A stretch of 64,000 nucleotides of DNA from Sphingobacteriales bacterium (GCA_014763615.1 JACXVB010000015.1:1-64000), one strand, 5' to 3'. Counted from the first letter of the stretch, positions 7,624-16,827 are shown. Notes: a model not told the origin generated them from the sequence alone. Numbers and translations are program-made.

Positions 7624-8938
7624 TAAGGAATTAAGAAACCATATTAGAGATACTTTTGATCATTTCGACGATCAATTGGCTGAGGATGGTTGGCAAAAGT
7701 TTAAAACACAAAAAAGACGTAAAAAAAGAGGTTTGATTTTTTGGTACGCTCTACCCGGAGGTATAGCTGCTTCCTTAGCTTTATTATGGTTAGTTAATAT
7801 TTACATTAGCACCCCTAACCCCATTAATCAACCTGAAATTGCACACAGCAAATCGGATAGTATTAAACCTTTAAATCCTCAAAATGAGGAGCAACATAAA
7901 TCTATTGCTTCATTAAACTCAAAAGAGTTCAATCAAGCTTCCTCAGAGAAAAGTTTATCTTCAGAAAATACTCTTGTTACTTATGAAAAGCCTAGTTCTA
8001 CTTCCGAAAGTTTAGAACGTTCTCCTAATTCCTCTAAAATAGCGCAATTAAATACCGTTTTATCAGGAGTTAAAGTGATTAAAAAACCTAATACGGAAGC
8101 TGCTATCTTAGCGAATAAGACTTCCTCATTAACTGTTTCGCCGGTTTCTTCAATGGAATTAGCAAGTACAACCTTTGATGAGCAAATAGCTGAAATTGAT
8201 GCTCAGGAAAAAGGACTTACTTTAGCAAATATTGATCCTCAACCTATTCCCATTTTGTTTTTAGCTCAGGAGGCCGAACAAAAAACAGCTCCAACAGCTA
8301 AAAAGAACAAACTAAAAGTGGCATTAGATGCCAATACTTTCATGAATTACTCTGAAGCAGGCCTAAATAATCAGCTAAATTTAGGAATAGGAATGAGTAC
8401 CAATTTAAAAATCAGCAAACATTTAAGCTTAAATTCTGGCATCCTATTAAACCGCCAAACTTCCACTTTTGATGGTAATAATAAGGTAGATGCAGGCTTC
8501 AAGTTATCGAATTTTAGCACTATGGTGAGTGTTCCAAAATCTCAAATTACCAATGCAAAATTGGTGGGTTTAGATATTCCATTGAATCTTAGATTTTCCA
8601 TGAATATGGGTAAAACCCGTACCTTCTTGAGTACCGGATTTAGCTCTTACAGCGTGATTAATGAGCGCTATGTGAATGACTATTCAGTGGTGAATTACTC
8701 CATTACAGGAATTAGAGCGAACCGAATTACAACCGTTCAAAATAATCCTACTGGTAGTTTTTCCTATTTCAAATTTGCGCAATCTTTAAATTTATCCTTC
8801 GGAGTATTGTATCCTCTTTCAAAAAATTCTACCCTTTCGGTAGAACCATTTATGAAATATCCCTTAACAGGATTAGGTTACCAAGACTTATTGATTGGTG
8901 CCGGAGGAGTGAGTTTTAAACTCAATTTTGGGCATTAA
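7607..8938 (+). CDS. Candidate dual membrane-spanning anti-sigma factor (Dma-like)
   Basis: 443 residues in four parts: a short cytoplasmic segment (1-41) with GWQKFKTQKRRKKR, one inner-membrane helix (about 42-68), a long Ser/Asn/Glu-rich periplasmic linker (about 70-232) and a C-terminal strand-rich region (about 236-443) that reads as an eight-strand-sized outer-membrane barrel. This matches the architecture of the Dma anti-sigma factors described in Bacteroides, which span both membranes and control vesiculation with an adjacent sigma factor. The gene overlaps the upstream sigma factor gene by 17 nt. The cytoplasmic part would hold the sigma factor. The role is inferred from architecture and context, not from sequence identity. 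Confidence 0.7.
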   Translation: MKEQFDKELRNHIRDTFDHFDDQLAEDGWQKFKTQKRRKKRGLIFWYALPGGIAASLALLWLVNIYISTPNPINQPEIAHSKSDSIKPLNPQNEEQHKSIASLNSKEFNQASSEKSLSSENTLVTYEKPSSTSESLERSPNSSKIAQLNTVLSGVKVIKKPNTEAAILANKTSSLTVSPVSSMELASTTFDEQIAEIDAQEKGLTLANIDPQPIPILFLAQEAEQKTAPTAKKNKLKVALDANTFMNYSEAGLNNQLNLGIGMSTNLKISKHLSLNSGILLNRQTSTFDGNNKVDAGFKLSNFSTMVSVPKSQITNAKLVGLDIPLNLRFSMNMGKTRTFLSTGFSSYSVINERYVNDYSVVNYSITGIRANRITTVQNNPTGSFSYFKFAQSLNLSFGVLYPLSKNSTLSVEPFMKYPLTGLGYQDLLIGAGGVSFKLNFGH

Positions 8939-10159
8939 TTATTTAAAAGCGATAGCTTTAATAGGCGTAATTTTACTTACCAGTAAAGAAGGTAGTAGCA
9001 AAATGAGAATACAAACCAATAGCGTCCCTACATTTACCAATATCACATCCAAGCAACTGAATTGAATAGGTACAAACTTCATATAATAAGAAGCTTCATC
9101 CAATTTAAAAAAGTGTGTTTCCTGCTGAAAATAGCCTAATCCTAATCCTAATAAATTACCTAAAATCATTCCTAAACCTACCAAATAGGCTGCATTGTAC
9201 AAAAATATCTTACGGATTCCCCAGTTACTTTGCCCCAATGCTTTCAATAAACCAATCATATTGGTTCGCTCTAAAATCATGATGAGCAAGGCAGAAATCA
9301 TATTAATTACGGCTACAATCAACATCAACACCAAAATAATTTGTGTATTAATATCCAAGAGCGAAAGCCAATCAAAAATAACTGGATAATTTTCCTTTAC
9401 ATTTACTGATTTTACTTGTGGAGGCAAGAAATTGCTCAGCTCAATGGTATAGTGGTTGAGTTGATTGAAATCAGCGATTCTTACTTCATAACCCCCAACT
9501 TCATTTATACTCCAATTATTCAGCTTCCTGATTAAAGAAATATCCCCAATCACGTAGGTTTTATCTACCTCATCAACGCCAGTTTTATAAATCCCAACAA
9601 TCTCAAACTTTCTTCTTCTTAAAGCTTCTTGAATGAAATACATGAGAAAATCATCACCCACTTTTAGATTTAAACGATGCGCTAAAGTCTCTGAAATGAT
9701 AATTTCTTTAGCTGCTTGGGTACTATCTTTAAAATCAATGGTTTTCCCTGCAACTAATATATTTTTAAAATAGCTCCAATCATAATGTTGATCTACTCCT
9801 TTTAAAATCACCCCTTCTACTTCTCCATTGGCTTTGATAATCCCAGGCTTGGTAGCAAAAGGTACCACATGTTCCACTCCTGGGTATTGCCGAGCTTGTT
9901 TTAAATTTTGATGATTGAGGATGAAAGGGGAATTTTCATAAGATGAATTGAGATCGTATTTAATGAATTGAATATCTCCATTAAAACCTCGTATTTTCTC
10001 TTTAATTTCTGATTTAAAGCCTTTTACAATCGCTAGTGAAAGCATCATAACCCCTAATCCCAACATGATACCTACTATTGCAATACGAACAATCAATTTA
10101 GAAAAAGTGCGTTCTGCTTTGAGGGAAATTCTGCGGGCAATAAATAATTCGATATTCAA
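8939..10159 (-). CDS. LolC/LolE-family ABC transporter permease
   Basis: 406 residues from a TTG start at NIELFIARRISL, the usual N-terminus of this family. The longer upstream frame would run into the divergent namZ control region. It has one N-terminal membrane helix (LIVRIAIVGIMLGLGVMMLS), a large periplasmic MacB-like domain, and three C-terminal helices forming the FtsX domain. The family extracts lipoproteins from the inner membrane for transfer to the outer membrane. The ATPase partner is not adjacent. Its stop codon directly abuts the stop of the convergent anti-sigma gene, with no base between. Confidence 0.85.
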   Translation of the reverse strand: MNIELFIARRISLKAERTFSKLIVRIAIVGIMLGLGVMMLSLAIVKGFKSEIKEKIRGFNGDIQFIKYDLNSSYENSPFILNHQNLKQARQYPGVEHVVPFATKPGIIKANGEVEGVILKGVDQHYDWSYFKNILVAGKTIDFKDSTQAAKEIIISETLAHRLNLKVGDDFLMYFIQEALRRRKFEIVGIYKTGVDEVDKTYVIGDISLIRKLNNWSINEVGGYEVRIADFNQLNHYTIELSNFLPPQVKSVNVKENYPVIFDWLSLLDINTQIILVLMLIVAVINMISALLIMILERTNMIGLLKALGQSNWGIRKIFLYNAAYLVGLGMILGNLLGLGLGYFQQETHFFKLDEASYYMKFVPIQFSCLDVILVNVGTLLVCILILLLPSLLVSKITPIKAIAFK

Positions 10160-10223
10160 ATGCTTTTTGTTTCTTTGTGATTGTACAAATATGCAATCAT
10201 TTATAAAAAATAACCCATCCAAA

Positions 10224-11444
10224 ATGTTAAGATTTCAAAAAAAGCTATGGTTTTGGTTTTTGCTAGTTGGTTTTTCTTGCTCAGCATATCCTAGTTGGGC
10301 ACTAAATCAAAAAACTCTTCAGCATAAAATTATCCATCAAAAAATCTTAACCGGTGCTGACCAAACTTCTTTATATCTTCCTATGCTTAAAAGCAAGAAA
10401 ATTGGAATTGTTTGCAACCAAACCTCAGAAATTAATGGGGTGCTTTTGGTGGATTCTTTAAAGAGTTTAGGGGTTGATATCCGAGCAATTTTTGGCCCTG
10501 AGCATGGCTTTAGAGGCACAGCCGATGCTGGTGAAAAAGTAGGGAATTATATCGATAAACAAACCGGAATTCCTGTGATTTCATTGTATGGAGCTAAGCA
10601 AGCGCCTTCTGCCGAGGATTTAAAAGACATTGATATCCTGATTTTTGATATCCAAGATGTAGGGGCTCGTTTTTATACTTTTACCATTACCATGGCTAGG
10701 GTAATGCAGGCTTGCGCCGAGCAACATATCCCTTTAATCATCTTAGATCGTCCAAATCCCAATGGAAATTTAGTGGACGGACCAATTTTGAATCCTAAAT
10801 TCAAATCTGGAGTGGGTATGCATCCTATTCCGATTTCACATGGTTTAACCGTTGGCGAATTTGCGCAAATGATTAATGGAGAAGGGTGGTTAAAAAATGG
10901 TGTAAAATGCGATTTAAAAATTATTAAAGTCGCTAATTATTCACACGATATGGAATATATTTTACCCGTTAAACCATCTCCAAACTTACCCAATAACCTT
11001 TCTATTTATTTATATCCAAGTATTTGTTTGTTTGAAGGAACAGCCATCAGTCAGGGAAGAGGCACTTTATTTCCCTTTCAGGTTTTAGGTCATCCACTCT
11101 TGAAGGGAAAATACGATTTCACTTTTACCCCAAAAAGTATTGATGGAATGAGTAAAAATCCTCCATTAGAGAATCAATTATGTTACGGGATAGATTTTAG
11201 AAAACAAGAGGAGAAAAGTATCAGAAAACAAAAGAAACTCGACATAAAAATCCTGCTTGACCTATATGCAGCCTTTCCGGATAAAGCACATTTCTTCAAC
11301 TCATTTTTTAATAAATTAGCTGGCAATGATATATTGATGCAGCAGATTAAAGAAGGTAAAAGTGAAAAAGAAATTAGAGCAAGTTGGGAACCCGAGTTAA
11401 CAAAATATAAATTGATGCGCAAAAAGTATTTGTTATATCCTTAA
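10224..11444 (+). CDS. namZ: NamZ-like exo-beta-N-acetylmuramidase (DUF1343)
   Basis: 406 residues from the Met of MLRFQKKL. The frame is open further upstream, but that part would overlap the divergent permease gene and lacks a signal peptide, while this start gives one (about 1-26). DUF1343 hallmarks are present: IGIVCNQTS, FGPEHGFRG, DIQDVGARFYTF, LDRPNPNG and EGTAISQGRGT. The family, founded by B. subtilis NamZ, removes terminal N-acetylmuramic acid from peptidoglycan fragments; the Glu in GPEHGF is a candidate catalytic residue. It acts in cell-wall recycling or scavenging. fmt follows after six bases, probably in one operon. Confidence 0.85.
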   Translation: MLRFQKKLWFWFLLVGFSCSAYPSWALNQKTLQHKIIHQKILTGADQTSLYLPMLKSKKIGIVCNQTSEINGVLLVDSLKSLGVDIRAIFGPEHGFRGTADAGEKVGNYIDKQTGIPVISLYGAKQAPSAEDLKDIDILIFDIQDVGARFYTFTITMARVMQACAEQHIPLIILDRPNPNGNLVDGPILNPKFKSGVGMHPIPISHGLTVGEFAQMINGEGWLKNGVKCDLKIIKVANYSHDMEYILPVKPSPNLPNNLSIYLYPSICLFEGTAISQGRGTLFPFQVLGHPLLKGKYDFTFTPKSIDGMSKNPPLENQLCYGIDFRKQEEKSIRKQKKLDIKILLDLYAAFPDKAHFFNSFFNKLAGNDILMQQIKEGKSEKEIRASWEPELTKYKLMRKKYLLYP

Positions 11445-11453
11445 TAAGAATTG

Positions 11454-12371
11454 ATGAGAGTTGTATTTATGGGTACACCTGAGTTTGCAGTAGCTTCTTT
11501 AGAAGCTTTAATCAAATCAGGTCAAGAAATTGTAGCAGTAGTAACAGCACCAGATAAACCAGCCGGAAGAGGTCAGAAATTGAATGAATCTGCGGTGAAA
11601 AAATTTGCTATTGCCCATCAACTCAAAGTGCTGCAACCAGAGAAGCTAAAAAATCCAGAATTTTTAAGCGAATTAAAAGCACTCAATGCAGATTTACAAG
11701 TAGTTGTGGCTTTTAGAATGCTACCCGAAGTGGTTTGGAATATGCCTCCCAAAGGGACCATCAATTTACACGCTTCCTTATTGCCTCAATATCGTGGAGC
11801 TGCACCCATCAATTGGGCCATTATTAACGGAGAAAAAGAAAGCGGCGTAACTACATTTTTTCTAAAACACGAGATTGATACCGGAGATATTTTATTTTCT
11901 GAAAAAGTAGAAATCACAGAAGAAATGACTGCTAGTGATTTGCATGATGCTTTAATGAATGTTGGTGCCCAATTGCTTACCCAAACAGTAAAAGCTATTG
12001 AGGCAAATGATTATCAAGAAAAACCTCAGGAAAGTTTTGCCGTAACTGAATTGAAACATGCACCAAAAATTTTTAAAGAAGATTGTAAAATCAATTGGAA
12101 TAAGAGTAATCAGGAAATTTTTAATTTGATTAGAGGGTTGAGCTCTTACCCAACCGCTTTTACGGAATTTTTGGGAAAAGGTCTTAAAATATATTTAGCA
12201 GAAAGAGAAGATAAAGAACCTGGCATATCAGCAGGGGCTTTTTTAACCGACCATAAAACCTATTTAAAATTCGCTTCTAAAGATGGATTTATCCATGTAA
12301 AAGAAATACAACAAGAAGGAAAGAAACGGATGAAAGTAGATGAGTTTTTGAGAGGGGTAAGGTTGATTTGA
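11454..12371 (+). CDS. fmt: Methionyl-tRNA formyltransferase
   Basis: 305 residues from the ATG of MRVVFMGTPEFAV; an in-frame TTG three bases earlier is less likely. It shows the formyltransferase core with the family signature in NLHASLLPQYRGAAPINWAI and the catalytic Asn/His/Asp region around it, then the C-terminal OB-like domain. It transfers a formyl group from 10-formyltetrahydrofolate to initiator Met-tRNA. Length is standard. The gene follows namZ closely and is probably cotranscribed. Confidence 0.96.
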   Translation: MRVVFMGTPEFAVASLEALIKSGQEIVAVVTAPDKPAGRGQKLNESAVKKFAIAHQLKVLQPEKLKNPEFLSELKALNADLQVVVAFRMLPEVVWNMPPKGTINLHASLLPQYRGAAPINWAIINGEKESGVTTFFLKHEIDTGDILFSEKVEITEEMTASDLHDALMNVGAQLLTQTVKAIEANDYQEKPQESFAVTELKHAPKIFKEDCKINWNKSNQEIFNLIRGLSSYPTAFTEFLGKGLKIYLAEREDKEPGISAGAFLTDHKTYLKFASKDGFIHVKEIQQEGKKRMKVDEFLRGVRLI

Positions 12372-12388
12372 TGAGGAATCAATTTGAA

Positions 12389-12465
12389 GATTTGAAAATT
12401 GCAAAAGAGCATTTAAAGGTTTTAATATCTATCTTCAAATCTACTCATCTTCAAATTTTCAAATC
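12389..12465. repeat. Inverted repeat between convergent fmt and aminotransferase genes
   Basis: GATTTGAAAATT (12389-12400) is repeated inverted as AATTTTCAAATC (12454-12465), reaching the stop of the minus-strand gene. The 53-nt loop is long for a classic terminator, but nested CTTCAAAT copies allow alternative pairings. It may act as a weak terminator. Confidence 0.4.
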
Positions 12466-13309
12466 ATTTAATTTCCTGATTCAATTTCTCCACTAAAAAT
12501 CGAGAAACCTCATTAAAATATCTTTTGCGGTTAAAGCCCATCACCCATTGAATTCCTTTAGAGGCGTTGGTAATAAAAACTTCTTCCACCTCGTCTAAAA
12601 TTTCGGGGTTAATTTGAGCTTCAATCATAGATAAATCGTACTTTTTGGTAAGTTGCATCACCACTTGGCGCATCACGCCTCCAATACATCCTTCACTTAA
12701 AGCGGGCGTGTAAATTTGTCCTTTATAAACTAAAAACACGTTGGCACTGATGGTTTCGCACAAAAATCCATTTTGATTGAGGATAAAAGCCTCATCCAAA
12801 TGCATTTGCTCTTTAAATATTCCTGCCATTACATAAGGCAAGGAGTTACAAGTTTTAAGATTAGAAAGTTTATTAATCGGTTTTTGAATCTCAGGATAAA
12901 TATCCATAATCAAACCTTTTGGGTTGAGCTGATAATATGGTGCATCTAACGGAACGGCTTCTAAAGTGTAACCATGTTTGTTTTTATCAGGTGTATAAAA
13001 TCCGCTAGCATCTCTAAAAACAGTTAAGCGTAAACGAGCATTCTGAACAATTTTATTTCGCTTGCAAATCTCCTCTGCCTTATCTTTTAAGAAGTAAGCA
13101 TCCATTTGCGAATAGCCTTCTAACTTTAAGGTTTTCATCCCTTTTTGAAGTCTATCGGCATGTAAATCAGCAAAGTTGAGTTTGCCTTTACTCATCCTCA
13201 TAGACTCGAAGATGCCATCTCCGTACCTAAAACCACGGTTGGCAGCAGTAAAAATTTTATCCTCTTCCTGCAAAATCTCCCCATTAAAATTGATAAACTG
13301 TTTGGCCAT
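12464..13309 (-). CDS. Class IV aminotransferase (PabC/IlvE/D-amino-acid type)
   Basis: 281 residues from ATGGCC; an in-frame TTG upstream is part of the -7 box and is rejected. It is a fold-type IV PLP enzyme: FNGEILQEEDKIFTAANRGF, RYGDGIFESMR, the Schiff-base Lys region KLSNLKTCNSLPYVMA, then DEAFILNQNGFLCETISANVF. The family includes aminodeoxychorismate lyase, branched-chain and D-amino-acid aminotransferases, and substrate cannot be fixed from sequence. A pabB gene lies 6 kb away, which makes 4-aminobenzoate synthesis a reasonable guess. Confidence 0.85.
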   Translation of the reverse strand: MAKQFINFNGEILQEEDKIFTAANRGFRYGDGIFESMRMSKGKLNFADLHADRLQKGMKTLKLEGYSQMDAYFLKDKAEEICKRNKIVQNARLRLTVFRDASGFYTPDKNKHGYTLEAVPLDAPYYQLNPKGLIMDIYPEIQKPINKLSNLKTCNSLPYVMAGIFKEQMHLDEAFILNQNGFLCETISANVFLVYKGQIYTPALSEGCIGGVMRQVVMQLTKKYDLSMIEAQINPEILDEVEEVFITNASKGIQWVMGFNRKRYFNEVSRFLVEKLNQEIK

Positions 13310-13315
13310 ATTTTG

Positions 13316-13323
13316 CAAAGCTA
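13316..13323 (-). promoter_or_regulatory. -7 promoter box of the aminotransferase gene
   Basis: TAGCTTTG on the minus strand is a perfect TAnnTTTG. Only six bases separate it from the ATG at 13309, predicting a leaderless or nearly leaderless mRNA. A TTTA element 18 nt upstream could serve as -33. Confidence 0.55.
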
Positions 13324-13340
13324 TGATTTGATTTTAGCTT

Positions 13341-14366
13341 TTAAACGTTCTGAATATAATTTCTCCATTTTTCTAAAACCTGAGTAAAATCGTCTGGTAA
13401 TTCGGTTTCAAAATGGATATATGCTTTAGTTGTGGGATGAATAAAGCCTAAAGTTTTGGCATGCAATGCTTGGCGAGGAATAATCTGAAAGCAGTTTTCT
13501 ACAAATTGTTTGTATTTGGCAAAAATTGTCCCTTTTCTAATTTGCGCACCGCCGTAAGGCGCATCGTTAAATAAAGGATGACCAATATGCTGCATGTGCG
13601 CTCTGATTTGATGGGTTCTGCCGGTTTCTAACTCACACTCTATCAAAGTAACATAGTTAAAGCGTTCTAAAACCTTATAATGGGTAACGCTCCACTTTCC
13701 TTTTTCAGGATCATCATAAACATCCATCACTTTTCTATCTTTCGCACTTCTACCGATGTAGCCTTCTACCGTTCCATCTTCTGCTAAATCTCCCCAAACT
13801 AAAGCGTTGTATTTTCTGGTGATAGAATGATCAAAGAATTGTTTAGCCAAGTAAGTCATGGCTCTTTCGTTTTTGCTGATGAGCAATAAGCCAGAAGTAT
13901 CTTTATCAATTCGATGCACCAAACCCGGTCGACCATCGTTTCCGGGCAGTTGCGGTAGCTGATTAAAATGAAAAACTAAAGCATTTACTAAAGTACCGTT
14001 CCAGTTGCCATAACCGGGATGAACTACCATTCCTGCAGCTTTATTGACTAAAATCACATCATCATCTTCATACACAATATTGATAGGAATATCTTCAGGA
14101 TAAACTTCATTATCTCTGGGAGGATGAGGTAAAACGATACTGATTTCATCAAAAGGTTTTACTTTATAGCTAGATTTGATGCCTTTTCCATTTACCAAAA
14201 CATTTTCAGCATCTATCGCATTCTGAATTCTATTTCTGGAAGCATTTTCGATACGAAGCATCAGAAATTTATCAATTCTTAACAAAGATTGTCCTTTATC
14301 AACTACAATCTTAAAATGCTCATAAAGTTCGTTTTCTTCTTGCTCTAAAGCTTCTAAATCATTCAT
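13341..14366 (-). CDS. RluD-type large-subunit pseudouridine synthase
   Basis: 341 residues from the ATG of MNDLEALE; a TTG nine bases earlier lies in the -7 box. An S4 RNA-binding domain (about 30-85, LRIDKFLMLRIENASRNRIQ) precedes the catalytic domain with GLVHRIDKDTSGLLL, whose Asp is the catalytic residue, and ELETGRTHQIRAHM. It isomerises uridines in 23S rRNA. Length suits RluD. The aminotransferase gene starts 31 nt after its stop on the same strand and has its own promoter inside that gap. Confidence 0.92.
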   Translation of the reverse strand: MNDLEALEQEENELYEHFKIVVDKGQSLLRIDKFLMLRIENASRNRIQNAIDAENVLVNGKGIKSSYKVKPFDEISIVLPHPPRDNEVYPEDIPINIVYEDDDVILVNKAAGMVVHPGYGNWNGTLVNALVFHFNQLPQLPGNDGRPGLVHRIDKDTSGLLLISKNERAMTYLAKQFFDHSITRKYNALVWGDLAEDGTVEGYIGRSAKDRKVMDVYDDPEKGKWSVTHYKVLERFNYVTLIECELETGRTHQIRAHMQHIGHPLFNDAPYGGAQIRKGTIFAKYKQFVENCFQIIPRQALHAKTLGFIHPTTKAYIHFETELPDDFTQVLEKWRNYIQNV

Positions 14367-14372
14367 ATCTCG

Positions 14373-14380
14373 CAAAAATA
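14373..14380 (-). promoter_or_regulatory. -7 promoter box of rluD-type gene
   Basis: TATTTTTG on the minus strand is a perfect TAnnTTTG and ends six bases before the ATG at 14366. No good -33 element was seen. It supports the shorter start and a very short or absent leader. Confidence 0.5.
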
Positions 14381-14532
14381 GAATTAAAACACTGATTTTG
14401 CTCGGATTAAAATTAGCGCAACTAAAAATTTACTGCCCTTAAACTTTTACTAAAAACATCCATCAAAAAGACAAAAAATGGTATCATTCTTGAAAAGCAA
14501 ATCGTATTTATTGATATATAACTTTAAAAATT

Positions 14533-14613
14533 ATGAAAAACTTTACCAAAAAAATCATCATTGTATTAAACTTTTTTCCATTTCTAATTAGAAAAATCTA
14601 CTTTAGAGACTAA
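14533..14613 (+). CDS. Possible 26-residue peptide upstream of DUF6588 gene
   Basis: ATG AAA AAC opens a 26-codon frame encoding a basic, hydrophobic peptide (MKNFTKKIIIVLNFFPFLIR then KIYFRD) that ends 17 nt before the next gene. It could be a leader peptide or a chance frame in AT-rich DNA. There is no supporting homology. Confidence 0.15.
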   Translation: MKNFTKKIIIVLNFFPFLIRKIYFRD

Positions 14614-14630
14614 TTAATCAACTCCAAAAA

Positions 14631-15716
14631 ATGAGAAATCTAAATTATTATAAGGCAATCATCTTGTCAATTTTAAGTTTTGTATTTTCTACATCATTAT
14701 ACGCTCAAGATGGCGTTTCAGAATTAATTAAATCAGGTCCAGCAGATGCGCAAAAATTAGCTCAGGCTTATCTAAATCCCCTGTTTAAGGGTTTAGGATT
14801 CGGAATGAATAGTGCATGGTACAACTCTGCAAAAGCAAAGAATCTCGGTCGTTTTGATATTCGCATTCAAGGTTCAGGAGCTTTTGTTCCACCTTCGGAT
14901 CAAACATTTGATATTTCAACATTAGGATTATCTAGCAAAACCAGAGTAAGTGGTTCTCCTATCACCCCAACTTCATTTGGCGAAAATAGGATCGGTTCTA
15001 AAATTGAACTTTATTCTGATAAAAATGAAAAAGTTGGAGAGTTTAACATGCCAAACGGAACAGGTTTAAAAGTTGTTCCCTCACCACAAATTCAACTAAC
15101 CGTAGGTATAATAAAAAATACTGACGTTTCTATAAGATACAGTCCTGAAATAGGAAAAGGAAGTGATTACGGAAGCGTACAGGTTTTAGGTTTTGGGCTA
15201 AAACACGAAGTCACAAAATTATTTTTTGGTAAAGCTGCAAAAATTATTCCTATTGATTTAGCTGTAGGTTTTGGTTACAACCAGATTAAATATCAATATC
15301 AAGTAAAACAAGCCGACCAAGTTGATGATAGCAACAGCGGGCAGAACTTAAATCAACGAGTAGAAGGTTCTTTTAGCGGTTATACTTTTGATGCTATCCT
15401 TTCAAAGAAATTATCCATTTTTACTCCCTTTGTTTCTATTGGTTATAATACTTCAAAAACTGATATTGGTATGTTGGGAAAATATATCATACAAACAGAT
15501 TATGAGAGATTCCCCGGAACACAAATTCCGGATCAATCAAAACCCATTTACACTACTTTTACTGATCCTGTAAAAATCAAGCAAAATGATATTGCTGGTT
15601 TAAGAGCCAATGTAGGCTTTGCGCTGCATTTAGCCTTTTTCAGAATTTATGCTGCTTATGGTGTTGGTCAATATTCTGCGTTTACAGGTGGTATCGGTTT
15701 CGGCATAGGTAAATAA
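14631..15716 (+). CDS. Outer-membrane beta-barrel protein, probably DUF6588
   Basis: 361 residues. A signal peptide (about 1-25, ending SLYAQ) is followed by DGVSELIKSGPADAQKLAQA, YLNPLFKGLGFGMNSAWYNS and repeated amphipathic strands with Gly-rich turns, ending GIGFGIGK. This resembles the DUF6588 group of Bacteroidota barrel proteins, as I recognise it. The ligand and role are unknown. It is a single gene closed by a hairpin terminator. The family call is moderate; outer-membrane location is more certain. Confidence 0.7.
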   Translation: MRNLNYYKAIILSILSFVFSTSLYAQDGVSELIKSGPADAQKLAQAYLNPLFKGLGFGMNSAWYNSAKAKNLGRFDIRIQGSGAFVPPSDQTFDISTLGLSSKTRVSGSPITPTSFGENRIGSKIELYSDKNEKVGEFNMPNGTGLKVVPSPQIQLTVGIIKNTDVSIRYSPEIGKGSDYGSVQVLGFGLKHEVTKLFFGKAAKIIPIDLAVGFGYNQIKYQYQVKQADQVDDSNSGQNLNQRVEGSFSGYTFDAILSKKLSIFTPFVSIGYNTSKTDIGMLGKYIIQTDYERFPGTQIPDQSKPIYTTFTDPVKIKQNDIAGLRANVGFALHLAFFRIYAAYGVGQYSAFTGGIGFGIGK

Positions 15717-15732
15717 CATTTTTATAATTTTT

Positions 15733-15783
15733 AAAATCCTAAATTCAATTCTCTTCTATGAGCTGTGTTTAGGATTTTTGTTT
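15733..15783 (+). terminator. Terminator after the DUF6588-like gene
   Basis: AAAATCCTAAA (15733-15743) pairs with TTTAGGATTTT (15768-15778) and is followed by T-rich sequence. The stem includes an in-frame GTG (15765) of the next reading frame, which argues that the next gene starts at the ATG at 15786 instead. Confidence 0.6.
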
Positions 15784-15785
15784 GG

Positions 15786-16670
15786 ATGATCAATTTAACC
15801 TTTCATAGCCCCGAGGAAGAAATCCATTATCCTCCAATTACAGATTATGGAATTCAACTTTTCATTAAAAGAGACGATTTAATTCATCCCTTTATCTCTG
15901 GCAATAAATGGCGCAAACTCAAGCATCATTTATTTAAAGCAGAAAATGAAAGTAAAACGCATTTAGTCACTTTTGGAGGAGCTTTTTCTAATCATATTTT
16001 AGCAACTGCGGCTGCTGGAGCAAAGTTTGGCTTTAAAACCACCGCCTTTGTCCGTGGAGAGGAGGTTCAAAACCCTACGCTAACCTTTTGTAAGATTTTC
16101 GGTATGCAGCTAATTTTTGTTGACCGAACTGCTTATCGCCATAAGCAAGCCTTATATCAATCTCATTTTAGAGAAAACCAAGAAGCCTATTTTATTGATG
16201 AAGGAGGTTTTGGACCAGAAGCAGAATTAGGTTGCCGAGAAATTATCCAAGAATTACAGCAAAGCTACAATCATATTTTTTGTGCGGCAGGAACAGGTGC
16301 TACTGGTGCGGGCATCATCAATGAAATTCATCAGCAAAAGCTAAAAACTCAATTCCATCTTGTTCCAGTTTTAAAAGGCGGAAATTTTTTAAAAGATGAC
16401 ATCAAACCTTTATTAATTTCTGATTTTCCGTTTCATTTACATGAAGATTATCACTTTGGTGGATATGCCAAAACCACTCCACAACTAATTGATTTTATCA
16501 AAGATTTTAGCTCCAAAACTGGTGTTCTGGTTGACCCAATTTATACCGGAAAAGTACTTTTTGCCATCAAAGATTTAGCCTCAAAAAACACCTTCGCCAA
16601 AGGCAGCAAAATTCTGATGATTCATACCGGAGGAATCTTTGGAACTTTAGGAATGTTAGATAAATTTTGA
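15786..16670 (+). CDS. PLP-dependent ACC deaminase / D-cysteine desulfhydrase-like enzyme
   Basis: 294 residues from ATG. It is fold-type II PLP: LFIKRDDLIHPFISGNKWRK supplies the cofactor Lys, then FGGAFSNHILATAAAGAKFG, the phosphate-binding loop CAAGTGATGAG and the C-terminal GGIFGTLGM. The family covers 1-aminocyclopropane-1-carboxylate deaminase and D-cysteine desulfhydrase. Most bacterial relatives of this length are desulfhydrases, so H2S, pyruvate and ammonia from D-cysteine is the more probable reaction. Flanking hairpins suggest a single-gene unit. Confidence 0.8.
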   Translation: MINLTFHSPEEEIHYPPITDYGIQLFIKRDDLIHPFISGNKWRKLKHHLFKAENESKTHLVTFGGAFSNHILATAAAGAKFGFKTTAFVRGEEVQNPTLTFCKIFGMQLIFVDRTAYRHKQALYQSHFRENQEAYFIDEGGFGPEAELGCREIIQELQQSYNHIFCAAGTGATGAGIINEIHQQKLKTQFHLVPVLKGGNFLKDDIKPLLISDFPFHLHEDYHFGGYAKTTPQLIDFIKDFSSKTGVLVDPIYTGKVLFAIKDLASKNTFAKGSKILMIHTGGIFGTLGMLDKF

Positions 16671-16746
16671 GATTTCAAGCAGAATTTTTTGAAATTTCAG
16701 GCAAATAAAATTTTCCAAAAAACAAATTCTTGGAGTAATCAGTTCA

Positions 16747-16779
16747 AAAACTAGGTTTAAACTGTTTAAACCTAGTTTT
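16747..16779. terminator. Strong symmetric hairpin terminator
   Basis: AAAACTAGGTTTAAA (16747-16761) and TTTAAACCTAGTTTT (16765-16779) form a perfect 15-bp stem with a three-base loop CTG. It follows the PLP enzyme gene on the plus strand and is the likely transcription end. Confidence 0.75.
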
Positions 16780-16793
16780 CAATATAAAGTTCA

Positions 16794-16827
16794 AAAAGTG
16801 CCCAAATTTGCTGTTTTAGGCACTTTT
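16794..16827 (+). repeat. Stem-loop overlapping the lat promoter
   Basis: AAAAGTGCC (16794-16802) pairs with GGCACTTTT (16819-16827). The loop holds the -33 element of the lysine aminotransferase promoter. It could be a second terminator or, as DNA, a protein-binding dyad. Confidence 0.45.

Noticed and set aside
10065-10223. N-terminal extension of the NamZ frame
   Set aside because: It lies antisense to the 5' part of the LolC/E permease gene and would bury the signal peptide that starts at 10224.
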